Source of the DNA: an uncultured Lachnospiraceae bacterium
GTDB taxonomy: Bacteria > Bacillota > Clostridia > Lachnospirales > Lachnospiraceae
Length of the DNA stretch: 5,852 bases
Direction of reading: 5' to 3'
Assembly: GCA_945485625.1 (NCBI GenBank)
Contig: CALYSH010000107.1
Span: 1 to 5,852, forward strand
Below the pieces are notes generated by a model. The model was not told where the DNA came from and made no database searches. It was given only the letters and a program-made list of their open reading frames with translations. Of this stretch, positions 5,765 through 5,852 are shown piece by piece; the stretch's first letter is position 1; every line of letters begins with the position of its first letter. Made by a program: the position numbers and the translations under genes.

Positions 5765-5852
5765 ATGGCAAAGAAAGTAGAAGGCTACATTAAGTTGCAG
5801 ATTCCTGCCGGCAAAGCAACACCGGCTCCCCCTGTTGGTCCTGCACTGGGTC
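5765..5852 (+). CDS. rplK: 50S ribosomal protein L11 (5' part, cut by window end)
   Basis: Only the first 29 residues plus one base are present. They begin MAKKVEGYIKLQ and continue into the Pro-rich segment around residues 14-29 (IPAGKATPAPPVGPALG), which is diagnostic for the L11 N-terminal domain. This domain, with 23S rRNA, forms the GTPase-associated centre, and the prolines at 22-23 lie in the region known for thiostrepton contact and resistance. Nothing in the visible part is unusual. Position after nusG is the standard order; rplA (L1) would be expected next, which fits the predicted L1 site in the leader. Confidence 0.96.
   Translation, partial: MAKKVEGYIKLQIPAGKATPAPPVGPALG

Overview
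The window reads as chromosomal DNA of a Gram-positive Bacillota, most likely a Clostridia member of the Lachnospiraceae type. The reasons are strong GGAGG-type ribosome binding sites, the order rpmG-secE-nusG-rplK, a four-cysteine (zinc-binding) L33, a short single-span SecE, and a moderate base composition. The genus cannot be read from the sequence. All supported genes lie on the + strand.

Region 1 (1-4515) is a tightly packed operon. It starts with the probable tail of an unidentified gene (1-66). Next come a MoxR-family AAA+ ATPase (63-1007), a membrane-anchored DUF58 protein (1022-2203) and a large multi-spanning membrane protein with an extracellular transglutaminase-like domain and a cytoplasmic DUF4129-like tail (2203-4515). 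Junctions are an ATGA overlap, a 14-base gap and a TGATG overlap, so translational coupling is likely. This trio is a known, widespread arrangement. The ATPase is thought to act as a chaperone or remodeller of the DUF58 and transglutaminase partners at the cell envelope. The actual substrate is not known.

Region 2 (4512-5852) is the start of the transcription/translation cluster. A near-consensus sigma-A promoter (4512-4540) has its -35 box laid over the transglutaminase stop codon and an A/T-rich tract inside the last codons of that gene. It drives rpmG (L33), secE (translocase subunit) and nusG (elongation factor). No terminator is visible between the two regions or after nusG.

Region 3 (5561-5764) is a 204-base gene-free leader before rplK (L11, cut by the window end). 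It holds a row of hairpins. The last one copies the ribosomal protein L1 binding site of 23S rRNA and sits just upstream of the rplK ribosome binding site, as expected for L1 autoregulation of an L11-L1 operon. The upstream hairpins are not explained by L1 binding and are the least understood part of the window.

No tRNA, rRNA, insertion sequence, CRISPR array, attachment site or origin was seen. I did not find a clearly new multi-gene system. The points most worth a second look are the structured rplK leader and the promoter embedded in the end of the transglutaminase gene.
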